Shown here: in pieces, positions 9,688-19,577 of the stretch
Position numbering within the stretch: the stretch's first letter is position 1
How the letters are laid out: each line of letters begins with the position of its first letter
NCBI GenBank assembly: GCA_016706865.1
Contig: JADJIS010000001.1
Location: 372,001 to 436,000 of the forward strand
From: Bacteroidota bacterium
Lineage (GTDB): Bacteria; Bacteroidota; Bacteroidia; Chitinophagales; BACL12
Reading direction: 5' to 3'
DNA: 64,000 bases
Made by a program: the position numbers and the translations under genes
The notes under the pieces: generated by a model
The model's database searches: none
Seen by the model: the letters and a program-made list of their open reading frames with translations, nothing else
What the model was told of the DNA's origin: nothing

Positions 9688-9730
9688 AAGAAATTAACAT
9701 CAGTTAAATAAATATTAAATCTAAATATAT

Positions 9731-12385
9731 TTAAAAATTCAAACGCAATCCGCCATTAATTTGTCTGAATCCTGCGGGGAAAATACCTCCGGTTGCTCTG
9801 TTTAATCTGGAAGCTTTGTAAATTTCATTGGTGATATTTTTTCCGGCTACAAATAAAGTAACGGAATTTAAACTATTTTTTATGGGCAGATTATATTCCA
9901 CGTTCGCATCTAAAACTCCATATGCAGGAAGTTTACCAATTCCACCATCGGCGGTTTCATTTTCAAAGTTTAAATATTCGGTATACTGTTCACTTACAAA
10001 ATTGTAATTAACTCCGAAACCAAATTTTTTGATCCTGTAATTCAGCGCCAAGTTTAATAATAGATTTGGAACATAAGGAACTTCATAATTTTCAACCTGT
10101 CCGTCACCGAACTCCACTTTCACTTTTGTTATTGTGGAAAAATCATCAATGGTGAAGGTTTCGCTTGTATTAATATCAGCTCCATTATATACAGTATAGG
10201 CATCTCTGTTAGTGTTAATTTTTTCAATTAATTCCGTTTTGGTAGCTTCGGTATGAAATACTGTTCCTGCAAAAAGATCACCATCCACCATAGTGCCACT
10301 TGTAATTTCTGAATTCATATAAGTTACGGAAATACCAATATTAAAACTTTGATTATCTGTTTTAAAAGATTTGGAAGGATCTATATTAATTGCGAGCTCA
10401 ACACCATTCATAGTTACTGTTCCCAAGGTTTGAAAAGCCTGTGAACGCGCCGGAGAATAATAATTGTTCACAAGGGTGTTAAATACAGATAATTGTCCAT
10501 TAAAAAATTGATTTTTTTGGTAGAACCGAATGCCTAACTCCTGATTAAAACTCACCTCAGGTTCAAGATTAGCGATGTCGACAGCAGGAACAACTTCTCC
10601 ATTGGTTACTTCATTAAAAGAAATTGCCGTGGTGGGTGATGAAAAACCTTTATAGGCACCACCATAAACTTCTAAAGTTGATTTTTGTATTTTAATATCC
10701 CGGTAAATAAGATTTATTCCCGGAGTAAATTCGTCAAAATTATTTTGTACTTTATTAAAATCCGTTGCATTATTGCCGGTATTTGCTGCATTTGCAAGTT
10801 CATCAATTTTATTCAGATAAATCAATTCGTATCGTATAATAGGAACCACCGAAAATTTTCCGAATTCGAAACTATTTCTGGTATAAAAAGAAAAGGCATT
10901 TAATTCAAAAACATCATCACGGGTTAATCTTCCGCTGCGCGCCCACCTGCTTGAATCACCGGAAATAACTACATCATTATAATATTCCTTATGCCATTTT
11001 ACAGCAGCTTCAAATACATTTTTCCCCCATTGCTGAACATATTTTTCCTGTAATCCATACACGCGATATTGCCATCTGCTATCTGTATTACTTTCAATTC
11101 CGTTCACAACTTTACCAACGCGTACGTAATCGTCAGGACCAACTGTTAATCCATCGAGAAAACTGTATCTATCTTCAAATATTTCTGCCCCAACATATTC
11201 TTCCACATCGGAAGCTGCAACCACAGTAGAATTTTGTTTCCACCAATCGCGGTAAAAATCACTGAAATATAATTTCGTTTGCAATTTTTTATGAGTATCT
11301 AAATTGTAATTATATACAGCATCAATTCCATATCTACGCGATGTAAATTCATCAGCATCAAATGGATTTATTGTGGGATCTAAATCGAAGGTAAAAGGAG
11401 TATTTCCGTTCCAGGTGGTATTTAAAAATTCATTCTGATAATTTAATTTAACATACAAGGTGGATTTATCACCCAATTCGCTGAATATTTTTCCGGAGAG
11501 ATTAAATAAACGAATAGCGCTGTTATCCATATATCCGCCAAAATTTTTATACAAGGTTTGGATTTCAGCGCCTGTTTTATTCCAGGTGCCACCATAAGAT
11601 CCAACCGCAGTAAAATATTCGCGCTGACCACCGGTTAATTTTAATGAAAAATCGGGATTTTGTGGAGGACGTTTGGTAATGTAATTTACAACACCATAAA
11701 TAGTATTTGATCCGTAAGCCAGTACATCAGCACCTTTAATTACCTGTATACCTTCCAATCTATCGGCAGGAACATTATAATAAGTTCCCGGAGCAAGATA
11801 AGGCGCTGGTGAAACCGGAGAACCGTCTTCCATTAATAATATTTTATTTGATCGGCGTGGGTCACTTCCTCTGATACTTATATTGGGGCGATTACTTTGT
11901 TCCATATCAGAAGAAATATTTACACCCGGAAGAGTTCTTAATAATTCTTCACTTCCCAGTGGTTGTATCTTTTTAATGGTTTTTACAGAAATAACATTAT
12001 TTGTTCCGCTATATCTTGTATCGTAAACTTTCTGTTGTTCGGTGATAGTAACCTCTGCAATTTGTATTGATTTTTCCGTTAACACAACATCTCCTAAATT
12101 CTTTGAAGGTGATTGAGCGGTCAAGGAAACGGAGGGGATGTCCAATTTTTCAAAACCAATACATGTTACCACTAAATTATAGGTTCCCAGAGGTAGATCT
12201 TCGATCTGGAATTCACCATTTTCATCTGTAAAGACACCATTTTCGTTGCTAAATTTTACTGTTGCGAAGGCAATACCAGCATTACCCGATGCAGAAATCA
12301 ATTTCCCTTCAATTTTACCAACCTGAGCAAAAATTTGAGATATGCTAGAGGAAATTATTATGAGTATCACGATGATTTTCTTCAT
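9731..12385 (-). CDS. TonB-dependent outer-membrane receptor (FecA-like)
   Basis: 884 residues from the start MKKIIVILII. Signal peptide (to IFAQ), then a carboxypeptidase-regulatory-like beta-sandwich (residues 22-105: GKLISASGNAGIAFATV, TDENGEFQIEDLPLGTY), a plug domain (about 110-235: LLRTLPGVNISSD, PNISIRGSDPRRSNKILLMEDG, GADVLAYGSNTIYGVVNYIT) and a 22-strand-type barrel ending in an aromatic residue (GLRLNF). The plug resembles iron-dicitrate (FecA) receptors. A siderophore or metal chelate is the likely substrate, but this is inference. The start is supported by a -7 box at 12403-12410: an upstream in-frame ATG at 12418 would lie before that promoter. Confidence 0.88.
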   Translation of the reverse strand: MKKIIVILIIISSSISQIFAQVGKIEGKLISASGNAGIAFATVKFSNENGVFTDENGEFQIEDLPLGTYNLVVTCIGFEKLDIPSVSLTAQSPSKNLGDVVLTEKSIQIAEVTITEQQKVYDTRYSGTNNVISVKTIKKIQPLGSEELLRTLPGVNISSDMEQSNRPNISIRGSDPRRSNKILLMEDGSPVSPAPYLAPGTYYNVPADRLEGIQVIKGADVLAYGSNTIYGVVNYITKRPPQNPDFSLKLTGGQREYFTAVGSYGGTWNKTGAEIQTLYKNFGGYMDNSAIRLFNLSGKIFSELGDKSTLYVKLNYQNEFLNTTWNGNTPFTFDLDPTINPFDADEFTSRRYGIDAVYNYNLDTHKKLQTKLYFSDFYRDWWKQNSTVVAASDVEEYVGAEIFEDRYSFLDGLTVGPDDYVRVGKVVNGIESNTDSRWQYRVYGLQEKYVQQWGKNVFEAAVKWHKEYYNDVVISGDSSRWARSGRLTRDDVFELNAFSFYTRNSFEFGKFSVVPIIRYELIYLNKIDELANAANTGNNATDFNKVQNNFDEFTPGINLIYRDIKIQKSTLEVYGGAYKGFSSPTTAISFNEVTNGEVVPAVDIANLEPEVSFNQELGIRFYQKNQFFNGQLSVFNTLVNNYYSPARSQAFQTLGTVTMNGVELAINIDPSKSFKTDNQSFNIGISVTYMNSEITSGTMVDGDLFAGTVFHTEATKTELIEKINTNRDAYTVYNGADINTSETFTIDDFSTITKVKVEFGDGQVENYEVPYVPNLLLNLALNYRIKKFGFGVNYNFVSEQYTEYLNFENETADGGIGKLPAYGVLDANVEYNLPIKNSLNSVTLFVAGKNITNEIYKASRLNRATGGIFPAGFRQINGGLRLNF

Positions 12386-12402
12386 ACAATATTTATATGA
12401 AG

Positions 12403-12410
12403 CAAATTTA
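12403..12410 (-). promoter_or_regulatory. -7 box TAAATTTG of the TonB receptor gene
   Basis: TAAATTTG on the minus strand matches TAnnTTTG and lies 17 bp upstream of the receptor ATG at 12385. It implies a very short leader and excludes the longer start at 12418. Confidence 0.6.
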
Positions 12411-12525
12411 CCCCTCAAGGCATCTTTTCAGTATGCTATTAACAAAAAATTTAAAGGGTGCTTTAAATCCGATTAAGAGCATTTTACACAAAGAAATAAG
12501 TGCAAAAAACCACCTTTTCCGCTAA

Positions 12526-13335
12526 TTAAGGCAAGGCATCAATAAGATCCGCGTATCTGTCCTCAAAAATACCATCACCTCCGCAAGCCAATTCAGCAGC
12601 TGTTGCATAGATATTTTCAATTCTGTCATCGGGGTTAGGGTGAGTACTTAAAAACTCCGGGATTTCAAATCCGCCTTCGTCCTCAATCTTTTCAAAAAAA
12701 CCTGCAGAACCAGATGCCATATATTCTGTAGGACATAAATAGATCACCGAATATTCATCCGCCTGAGTTTCATCTCCCCTGCTAAAGGCGAGCTGGGTAA
12801 GACTTGCAGCAATATCGGAAAGTGTATTCTGATCATCACCCAATAAAATTTCCAATAAAAAAGAAATTCCGTATGCCTGGGTTAGCTGATCAGTGGAATG
12901 ACGCAGATCGGCATGAGCCATTTCGTGTCCAAGCACTCCCGCAAGTTGGGCTTCATTTTCCAAATATCGTATCAATCCCGTATATACATAAATGTAACCG
13001 CCAGGTGTACAGAAGGCATTCACAATATTATCATCATTAATAATTTTCACTTCCCAGACAAAATCATTTGTGTGGAATAATTGCCCTGCATCGAGTATTC
13101 TATCGCGTATATCATAAACCAAATCATATGCTTCAGCATAAGTAACAGGGTTGAGAATAGGATATGTAGTTGGATCAGCCGCAATTTCTGCTGCGAGCTG
13201 TGCACCGAGTTCCTTATCATCTTCGATGCTGAAAATATTAATTCCACCACCTTCTGAGCAAGAATAGGTAAACAGGAAAGTAGGAATAATAATAGTGGCA
13301 ATCAGGGTTTTGCTTCTCAATTTGGATAAATGCAT
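12526..13335 (-). CDS. M48-family metalloprotease lipoprotein (BepA/LoiP-like)
   Basis: 269 residues from ATG 13335. A longer reading frame reaches 13437 but runs through a heptamer repeat array, so the shorter start is chosen. The signal peptide ends in a lipobox (LFTYSC, Cys26). The zinc-protease motif HEMAH is at residues 137-141 and the third metal ligand is probably Glu in DETQADEYSV. A Ser/Thr/His-rich region and an STHPNPDDRIENI block follow, as in periplasmic M48 proteases such as BepA and LoiP. Likely role: quality control of outer-membrane proteins from the periplasmic face. Confidence 0.88.
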   Translation of the reverse strand: MHLSKLRSKTLIATIIIPTFLFTYSCSEGGGINIFSIEDDKELGAQLAAEIAADPTTYPILNPVTYAEAYDLVYDIRDRILDAGQLFHTNDFVWEVKIINDDNIVNAFCTPGGYIYVYTGLIRYLENEAQLAGVLGHEMAHADLRHSTDQLTQAYGISFLLEILLGDDQNTLSDIAASLTQLAFSRGDETQADEYSVIYLCPTEYMASGSAGFFEKIEDEGGFEIPEFLSTHPNPDDRIENIYATAAELACGGDGIFEDRYADLIDALP

Positions 13336-13390
13336 ATAGGTCGCTTTTAATATTAATAGGTAATTGTATAAAAATTGTGCCGTTTTGAAA

Positions 13391-13600
13391 AGGACACGGG
13401 ACTTGGGACGCGGGACATAGGACTGGACAAAGGACAAGGTAAGGTTGACGTAGGACTCCGTAGGATTTAGATTGTAAATTTTATTTTCTATTTTAAAATC
13501 GAAGAAATTGGAACACTAAACCCAAAACACCGAACTCAGAACACCGAACTCAGAACTCAGAACCCAGAACTCAGAACTCAGAACACAGAACACAAAACCC
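13391..13600. repeat. Two heptamer arrays: GGACNNG then CAGAACN
   Basis: At about 13391-13440 the unit GGACNNG recurs with period 7 (variants ACG, TTG, GCG, ATA). At about 13518-13600 a different unit, CAGAACN with CCGAACN variants, recurs about ten times with the same 7-bp period. Both lie between the divergent protease and prenyltransferase genes. Confidence 0.85.
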
Positions 13601-13634
13601 TTCATTTAACCATTATATCCTAACTTGCGCCCTC

Positions 13635-14606
13635 ATGCCCAAATTATCAGAAATACAGGCACCAATTGCCGACGAATTGAAGGTTTTTGAAGAAAAATTC
13701 AAACTTTCGATGAAGAGCAATGTGGCATTGTTGGATAGGGTGATGTATTATATTGTAAAACGCAAGGGCAAACAAATGAGGCCCATGTTCGTGCTGCTGA
13801 GCGCTAAGTTATGCGGTGAAATTAGCGAAACCTCCTATACTGCAGCTTCCATGATAGAATTATTGCATACTGCAACATTGGTGCATGATGATGTTGTGGA
13901 TGATGCTTATGAACGACGTGGATTTTTTTCGATAAATGCTTTGTGGAAGAATAAAATAGCAGTTTTAATTGGTGATTATTTATTGGCTAAGGGATTATTA
14001 TTATCGTTGGATAATAATGCACATCGATTATTAAAAATAACCAGCAATGCAGTGAAAGAAATGAGTGAAGGAGAATTATTGCAAATTGAAAAAGCTCGTA
14101 GATTAGATATAAAAGAGGATATTTATTTTGATATTATTCGCAAAAAAACCGCTTCGTTAATTGCAAGTGCATGTAGCGCCGGAGCGGCTTCCTCCACACA
14201 AGATGAAAATATAATTGAATTAATGCGCTCTTTCGGGGAAAAAATAGGTATTGCATTTCAAATAAAAGATGATCTGTTGGATTATGGAGATGATGATATC
14301 GGAAAACCAACCGGAATAGATATTAAAGAAAGAAAATTAACCCTACCAGTAATTTATACTTTATTAAATGCTTCACGCAGCGATAGGCGCAATCTTATTT
14401 ACATCATCAAAAATGAAAATAAGAACAAAGAAAAAGTAAATTACGTTATCGATTTTGTAAAAGGTTCGGGAGGAATAGAATACGCTGAAAAGAAAATGTT
14501 TGAATATCAAAAAGAAGCATTTGATCTGCTCAATACTTTTCCTGAAAGCGAAAGTAAAAATTCGTTGAAACAACTTGTGTTGTTTACTACGGAACGGAAG
14601 AAGTGA
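13635..14606 (+). CDS. Polyprenyl diphosphate synthase (octaprenyl/solanesyl type)
   Basis: 323 residues, normal length for long-chain trans-prenyl diphosphate synthases. The first Asp-rich motif is DDVVDD at residues 85-90 and the second is KDDLLDYGDDD around 220. The conserved Lys/Arg substrate-binding KGKQMRP lies at 44-50. It condenses isopentenyl diphosphate units onto an allylic primer to make the side chain of respiratory quinone (menaquinone in Bacteroidota). The enzyme is cytoplasmic. A weak -7-like TAACTTGC lies at 13621-13628. The stop codon runs directly into a heptamer repeat region. Confidence 0.92.
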   Translation: MPKLSEIQAPIADELKVFEEKFKLSMKSNVALLDRVMYYIVKRKGKQMRPMFVLLSAKLCGEISETSYTAASMIELLHTATLVHDDVVDDAYERRGFFSINALWKNKIAVLIGDYLLAKGLLLSLDNNAHRLLKITSNAVKEMSEGELLQIEKARRLDIKEDIYFDIIRKKTASLIASACSAGAASSTQDENIIELMRSFGEKIGIAFQIKDDLLDYGDDDIGKPTGIDIKERKLTLPVIYTLLNASRSDRRNLIYIIKNENKNKEKVNYVIDFVKGSGGIEYAEKKMFEYQKEAFDLLNTFPESESKNSLKQLVLFTTERKK

Positions 14607-14612
14607 CTTGGG

Positions 14613-15008
14613 ACACGGGACACGGGACACGGGACTGGACATAGGACAATGGAAAAGGACATAGGACTGGCGCTTCGCGCGTATCGGGTATAAGGTATCA
14701 AGTATCAGGAAAACGGTGGAATTTGCATTAATTCGAAGCGAGTGAGGCTCTCGCTCTTAGCGAGGGTCTCACTAAAGGAGCTACCCAAAAATTCCGCAAG
14801 AAATTTAAACTCTCTTTTTTGAAATAGGAAGTAGGAAATATGACCTAGGAAAACAAACGGTGGTATTTAGTAAAATTTCGCAAGAAATTTAAACTCCTTT
14901 TTTTGAAATAGGAAGTAGGAAATAAGACCTAGGAAAACAAACGGTGAGATTTTGTAAAATTTCGCAAGAAATTTAAACTCCTTTCTCCTCTCTCCTTTCT
15001 CCTCCCTC
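14613..15008. repeat. Composite intergenic repeat island
   Basis: Contains, in order: a GGACNNG heptamer array (14613-14668), a GTATNNG array (14681-14711), a 31-bp hairpin (14742-14772, GTGAG...CTCAC with an inner CTCGCT/AGCGAG stem), then three copies of a unit with the small palindrome AAATTTCGCAAGAAATTT (one diverged) separated by GAANTAG heptamers, ending in a TCCTNNC array. The same parts occur in the opposite orientation at 61.3-61.8 kb. Confidence 0.85.
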
Positions 15009-18000
15009 CTACATCCAAATTATTTTTTTCACAACCACATCATCACCTGAAATTATTTTTATCCAATAAATTCCTGCGGAAATATTATTGCGTTTGATTT
15101 CGATTGGTTCGGTGATTTGGTAATTTATTTGATGTAATATTTTTCCGGAATTATCGGAATAAATTAATGTGATGGGATTATTCGAATTGGATTCTATTTC
15201 AATAAAAACAGATTCATTTGCAGGATTTGGATATACTGATACATTTATAACTGAATTAATTTCATTAATAGAAACTAAACAGTCCGGATCAAATTCATTT
15301 GTTGGAGATCCTTCGGGGCAACCGGCGAACCAATTTTCTGCTTCATTCATTTTTCCGGTTGCATCAAGGAGTTCGAGTGTTTTACCTAAACCATCTGCTT
15401 CGAGAGGCCAGGGCAAAATATCGTTGTACATCATTGTAAATTGAATTACTCCTGCATTATCAATTAATCGAAGTTCTTCTCCTCCCCCATCTAAACCAAA
15501 TTGAAATGGTCCTGTAAAATTGGTAATGGAAGTATGTCTGGAAACCAACTTTGTAATATCATTTGCGACAACATATCTTTCATTGGCATTTAAAATTGTT
15601 CCGGACGAGAAGGTATATAATAAAGTATCTTTATCATCAACAAATTTCCATCCTGAAATGTCGATATCATTTGATGTTGTGTTCCATAATTCTATCCAAT
15701 CGCCTGCATCGCTTGCGGCAGAACTATGGTAATTAATTTCGCCGAATACAATATCATTTTCGCAGGGTGTATAATAAGTTCCGGGAGATCCGCGCAAACA
15801 ACCATCAAACCAGCTGGAAGGACTATTTGGATCGATACCAGGAATAATTAATTCCAAAGTGCGTCCCGTTCCGTCAGCGCCTTTTGGCCATGATAACGAA
15901 TCGGAATATTCCACATTAAAAATCGGATCGTTGGCGAGATCAAATAATTTAATAACATCTCCACTGTTGTCAAAATTAAAATAGAATCCACCAATAACAT
16001 TAGTAACATCAGGGTAAATGGAATTAAATTTTTCCATATTTTCTGCGATCACCAAATAATCAGCGGAAGCGAGTTGTGTTCCGAAAGGAATATTGAACAA
16101 ATATGCATCAGATCCATCTTTTAATTTCCAATCACTTAGATCCAATGAAATAGGTCCATTATTATATATTTCCACCCAATCACCCGCATCAATAGAATTA
16201 TTGCTGTTGTAATTAATTTCTGTGACCACTATTTCGGGAATTATTGCTGATCCATTAAATATTGCAACAAATGGTTCCGATTCATCCAAATTAATTGTAA
16301 GAGAAACATCAGTAGATCCAAGAGGAATTAGATCATTTGCTTCCCAATTACTAAATGTATATCCGGGATTTGCAATTGCAGATATTGTAACCGGCACTCC
16401 ATCAAAATAAATTCCAGTCCATGGTGATACTCCCGGTATAATAGTATTTATTTTTATATATCCTGCACCTTCCGGTTCCACACTTAAGGTTATGGTTCTT
16501 TGTCCGGAAAGACTGAATGAAGTATTAATATGTGATCTCGCAGTATTGCGTCTGGTTACATTATAATCTAAAACATAATCAACGTAATAATCAACGGTTC
16601 CTATTGTTGGAGAACCCCAAACCTCCACCTGATGGTCGATTTCCGTTGCAATGGAATCGCGCATGGCATATATGATAGGCTCCATGTATTCAGATTTGTA
16701 AATTGTATTAATAAGGTCGGCAAATCTGTTCACAAAATAATTGCGCAACTCAATATTATATAAAGTTTTGTCGAAAATTTGTGAGAATGCATTTGGATAA
16801 TAGGGGTTACGCGTTAAATCAATATAATTATCCGAAGGAACCGAACCAAAAAATCCCATTGCACCATCTGTATCGTACATCAAAAATCTCCATTTGCCAC
16901 CATTCTGTTCGCGCCACAATTTCGTATTATTTACTCCCCAGTAATATCCTCCAAAATCCACATTCTGATAATATATCTCTCCGATATAATAGTCGATGTA
17001 ATTTTCAACATCTACATTTGTTTCAAATTTATTATAAAAAGCCTCTGATGCAGGATCAAGTGCCATTAACTGATAATATAAATTAACAAATCCTGTATCG
17101 CTCCCATTTAATGCACCCCAAGCATTTAAAAAATCAACGTTATTATTATCTACCCCATAATTACTTTCCACAAAATGTTCATCCGCCTTTTCGCGAATTT
17201 CATATAATCCCCAGGGTTGACCATTTATAAACAACATACAAGGTTGCCATTCCTCATAATCAATATGTGTTTCTTTCATCACCTTTGCTAAAAAAGCATC
17301 CTGAAATTTATAGGACCAAACATGTTGACCACCATTTCTTAAATTAAAATTATTTATTTCACCCAATTCCGGTTTTGCACCAAAAAGCGGATAATCCAAT
17401 GCGCCATCGTATTGATTTTTAAAATCAACACGAAATCCTTTTTGCGCTTCTGCCCTGCTCCAACCTCCGTGAATTTCCAACGACATGTCTTTATTCCATT
17501 GTGGGATACCATCTTCCGTAAAATATTCTATATGTGCAAAACGCTCCCATGGTTGCCAGAAATTTGCACCAAAATATGGATATGCACCATCGTAACAACA
17601 TCCTAATTCGTAAATACCTGTATCGTAATCAAATAAACTTCCCGGGTCTATGGAAATAGATAAAATGGGAAGTGTATATTCATCTTCATTAATAAAATAA
17701 GTTTGTTTTATCATTTTTCCCGGCAACAATGTTCCTGAACTAAAACATTTAGCGGAGATCACTGTATTTTCATCAATAATAATTGGAAAAGAATATACGG
17801 GTGATAATTCAGTAACTGCGGATCCGTCGGTTGTATAATGAATCACCGAAGTTGCGGATACAGAGGAAAGTGCTATCACTTGAATTCCGGTATAAAATCC
17901 GGATGTAATAGAAAATACCGGATCGGGTTCATAACCGGCATAACAAAATGCAGAATTATTGGAAACGGAAGGTGAAATATCAGTTGTAATGCACCAACTA

Positions 18001-19001
18001 CCTGCATCAGGAACACGCGCAATACTTTGTGCAAGTGCAATGTCGCCTGTGTATTTTGCATCGAGAATAATTCCGGTAACATCCGATAAATAAATTGTTT
18101 CTCCGGTATTACTTATTTTGAAATTTGTTTGATTGTATTCCACTGCGCCCGGAAACCATGCAGGAACATCTTCAAAATATTCCATCTCATTATTAATTCC
18201 AAACGACAACCAGAAATTAGACGAGAGGTCGGAAGATGCAAATGCTGCATTGTGTACCTGAATACATAAATAATTTGTGCCTTCCACCAATAAAGCATTT
18301 ATTGTTGCTGCGGAAATTTCCCATAATTCAGGATCATAACCTGCATACATTGCCGCTTCATGATCAACGGTTGCCAAGGTATTATATGCCGGCGGAGTGC
18401 CAAAAATATTTGTTGAACGTGCAATTTCCACTCCATTTAAATACGCAACAAAAGCATCATCGTAATCTGCATGAAATTTTGCATTTTCTAAAACAGTAAT
18501 ATCAGTTACATTAAATGATTGGCGCATATAAACAGATGGAGTTGTACCAATTATGGTATTATCATCGCCATCGCCATATCCAATTCCACCCTCGCCGATC
18601 AACCAACTTAAATCATTAAAACCGGGAGTTTCCCAATTGGAAGGAGGTTCAGAATTTCCAATAAAATATCGCCATACATCATCATTATTTACTGCCGTTT
18701 CCCAATGATTAATATTGGTCAAAATATTTTCCCCATTCGCCAACACTAATAAATAAGAATTCGGACTTAATGTGATGTTTGGGAATTTCCACTTCAGAGG
18801 ATTTATAGCATCATCACTCAAACCATAATTCCACAAGTTAACTGGACTTACACCTGCATTATAAAGTTCTATCCAATCATTTTGTTCTCCGTTTACATCT
18901 GTAATAGTACCTCTCGAAGCAATTTCATTTATCACAACCTGACCACGCATCAGAGAAGTTATTCCAATAAATAAACCCAATAACAATTTGTGTCTGGTCA
19001 T
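15009..19001 (-). CDS. CotH / lamin-tail-domain T9SS surface protein
   Basis: 1330 residues with a signal peptide (to MRGQ). Domains in order: an N-terminal lamin-tail (LTD) domain (about 20-125, QVVINEIASRG, NDWIELYNAG); an unassigned beta-rich part; a chitobiase-C-like domain (about 365-440, VIHYTTDGSAVTELSPVYS); a CotH kinase-like domain (about 465-830, LEIHGGWSRAEAQKGFRVDF, NGQPWGLYEIREKADEHF, RFLMYDTDGAMG); an InlB-type repeat; two more LTD domains (VVTEINYNSN, VFGEINYHSS); and a T9SS type A sorting domain (VSVYPNPANE). CotH proteins phosphorylate spore-coat proteins in Bacillus; whether this protein has kinase activity is unknown. A -7 box TAACTTTG lies at 19022-19029. Confidence 0.88.
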   Translation of the reverse strand: MTRHKLLLGLFIGITSLMRGQVVINEIASRGTITDVNGEQNDWIELYNAGVSPVNLWNYGLSDDAINPLKWKFPNITLSPNSYLLVLANGENILTNINHWETAVNNDDVWRYFIGNSEPPSNWETPGFNDLSWLIGEGGIGYGDGDDNTIIGTTPSVYMRQSFNVTDITVLENAKFHADYDDAFVAYLNGVEIARSTNIFGTPPAYNTLATVDHEAAMYAGYDPELWEISAATINALLVEGTNYLCIQVHNAAFASSDLSSNFWLSFGINNEMEYFEDVPAWFPGAVEYNQTNFKISNTGETIYLSDVTGIILDAKYTGDIALAQSIARVPDAGSWCITTDISPSVSNNSAFCYAGYEPDPVFSITSGFYTGIQVIALSSVSATSVIHYTTDGSAVTELSPVYSFPIIIDENTVISAKCFSSGTLLPGKMIKQTYFINEDEYTLPILSISIDPGSLFDYDTGIYELGCCYDGAYPYFGANFWQPWERFAHIEYFTEDGIPQWNKDMSLEIHGGWSRAEAQKGFRVDFKNQYDGALDYPLFGAKPELGEINNFNLRNGGQHVWSYKFQDAFLAKVMKETHIDYEEWQPCMLFINGQPWGLYEIREKADEHFVESNYGVDNNNVDFLNAWGALNGSDTGFVNLYYQLMALDPASEAFYNKFETNVDVENYIDYYIGEIYYQNVDFGGYYWGVNNTKLWREQNGGKWRFLMYDTDGAMGFFGSVPSDNYIDLTRNPYYPNAFSQIFDKTLYNIELRNYFVNRFADLINTIYKSEYMEPIIYAMRDSIATEIDHQVEVWGSPTIGTVDYYVDYVLDYNVTRRNTARSHINTSFSLSGQRTITLSVEPEGAGYIKINTIIPGVSPWTGIYFDGVPVTISAIANPGYTFSNWEANDLIPLGSTDVSLTINLDESEPFVAIFNGSAIIPEIVVTEINYNSNNSIDAGDWVEIYNNGPISLDLSDWKLKDGSDAYLFNIPFGTQLASADYLVIAENMEKFNSIYPDVTNVIGGFYFNFDNSGDVIKLFDLANDPIFNVEYSDSLSWPKGADGTGRTLELIIPGIDPNSPSSWFDGCLRGSPGTYYTPCENDIVFGEINYHSSAASDAGDWIELWNTTSNDIDISGWKFVDDKDTLLYTFSSGTILNANERYVVANDITKLVSRHTSITNFTGPFQFGLDGGGEELRLIDNAGVIQFTMMYNDILPWPLEADGLGKTLELLDATGKMNEAENWFAGCPEGSPTNEFDPDCLVSINEINSVINVSVYPNPANESVFIEIESNSNNPITLIYSDNSGKILHQINYQITEPIEIKRNNISAGIYWIKIISGDDVVVKKIIWM

Positions 19002-19021
19002 TTGTGTGGTGTATGTTAAGT

Positions 19022-19029
19022 CAAAGTTA
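19022..19029 (-). promoter_or_regulatory. -7 box TAACTTTG of the CotH gene
   Basis: Minus-strand TAACTTTG matches TAnnTTTG and lies 20 bp upstream of the ATG at 19001. Confidence 0.6.
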
Positions 19030-19039
19030 ACAAATAAGG

Positions 19040-19530
19040 AGGGAATCGTGGGATACGTGAATCGTGAATCGTGAGTCCGTTTCTCGATAACCGGATTATT
19101 TTTACTCCTGACTAATGACTCTTGACAATCGTGAAACGTGAACCGTCAATCGTGAATCGTGAGTCCGGCATAATTATGATTGGAGCTTTTATCTCTGACC
19201 TAAACCTTTTATCAAGTTGAAGCATTCTCAGTACTCACCACTCACCACTCACCCATTACCAATGAGATGGGAAGTTTTAATCTTTCTCGGAGCACTCTCA
19301 TTACTCATAACTCATTACTCATTTCGTGAAGCGTCAATCGTGAATCGTGAGTCCGTTTCTCGATAACCGGATTATTTTTACTCCTGACTAATGACTCTTG
19401 AAAATCGTGAAGCGTGAATCGTGAGTCCGGCATAAATTACATTGGAGCTTTTATCTCTGACCTAAACCTTTTATCTGGTTGAAGCATTCTCACAACTCAC
19501 CACTCACCATTCACTATCTAAGTATAAGGT
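19040..19530. repeat. Duplicated repeat island with heptamer arrays
   Basis: Two direct copies of a roughly 170-bp block, 19055-19231 and 19325-19492, are nearly identical. Each begins with CGTGANN heptamers, then a TCTCGATAACCGGATT core, then a TGACNNN array, then further CGTGANN units and a shared tail to GAAGCATTCTCA. Between and after them lie ACTCACC and ATNNCTC heptamer arrays. The core also recurs near 21.05, 34.35, 62.93, 63.0 and 63.3 kb. Confidence 0.85.
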
Positions 19531-19532
19531 TC

Positions 19533-19540
19533 TACCTTTG
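19533..19540 (+). promoter_or_regulatory. -7 box TACCTTTG of the rRNA methyltransferase gene
   Basis: TACCTTTG matches TAnnTTTG and lies 37 bp upstream of the GTG start at 19578, directly after the repeat island. Confidence 0.6.
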
Positions 19541-19577
19541 CATAATTATAATAAAAAAGTAAATACTTAAACTATTC

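Noticed and set aside
13336..13437. N-terminal extension of the M48 protease
   Set aside because: The extra 34 codons pass through GGACNNG heptamers and would place the signal peptide and lipobox internally.
14373..14701. Two minus-strand frames at the end of the prenyltransferase gene
   Set aside because: They are antisense to the gene end and continue into heptamer arrays; no support.
13391..15008. CRISPR array
   Set aside because: The repeat units are 7 bp with no uniform spacers, and no cas genes are nearby.
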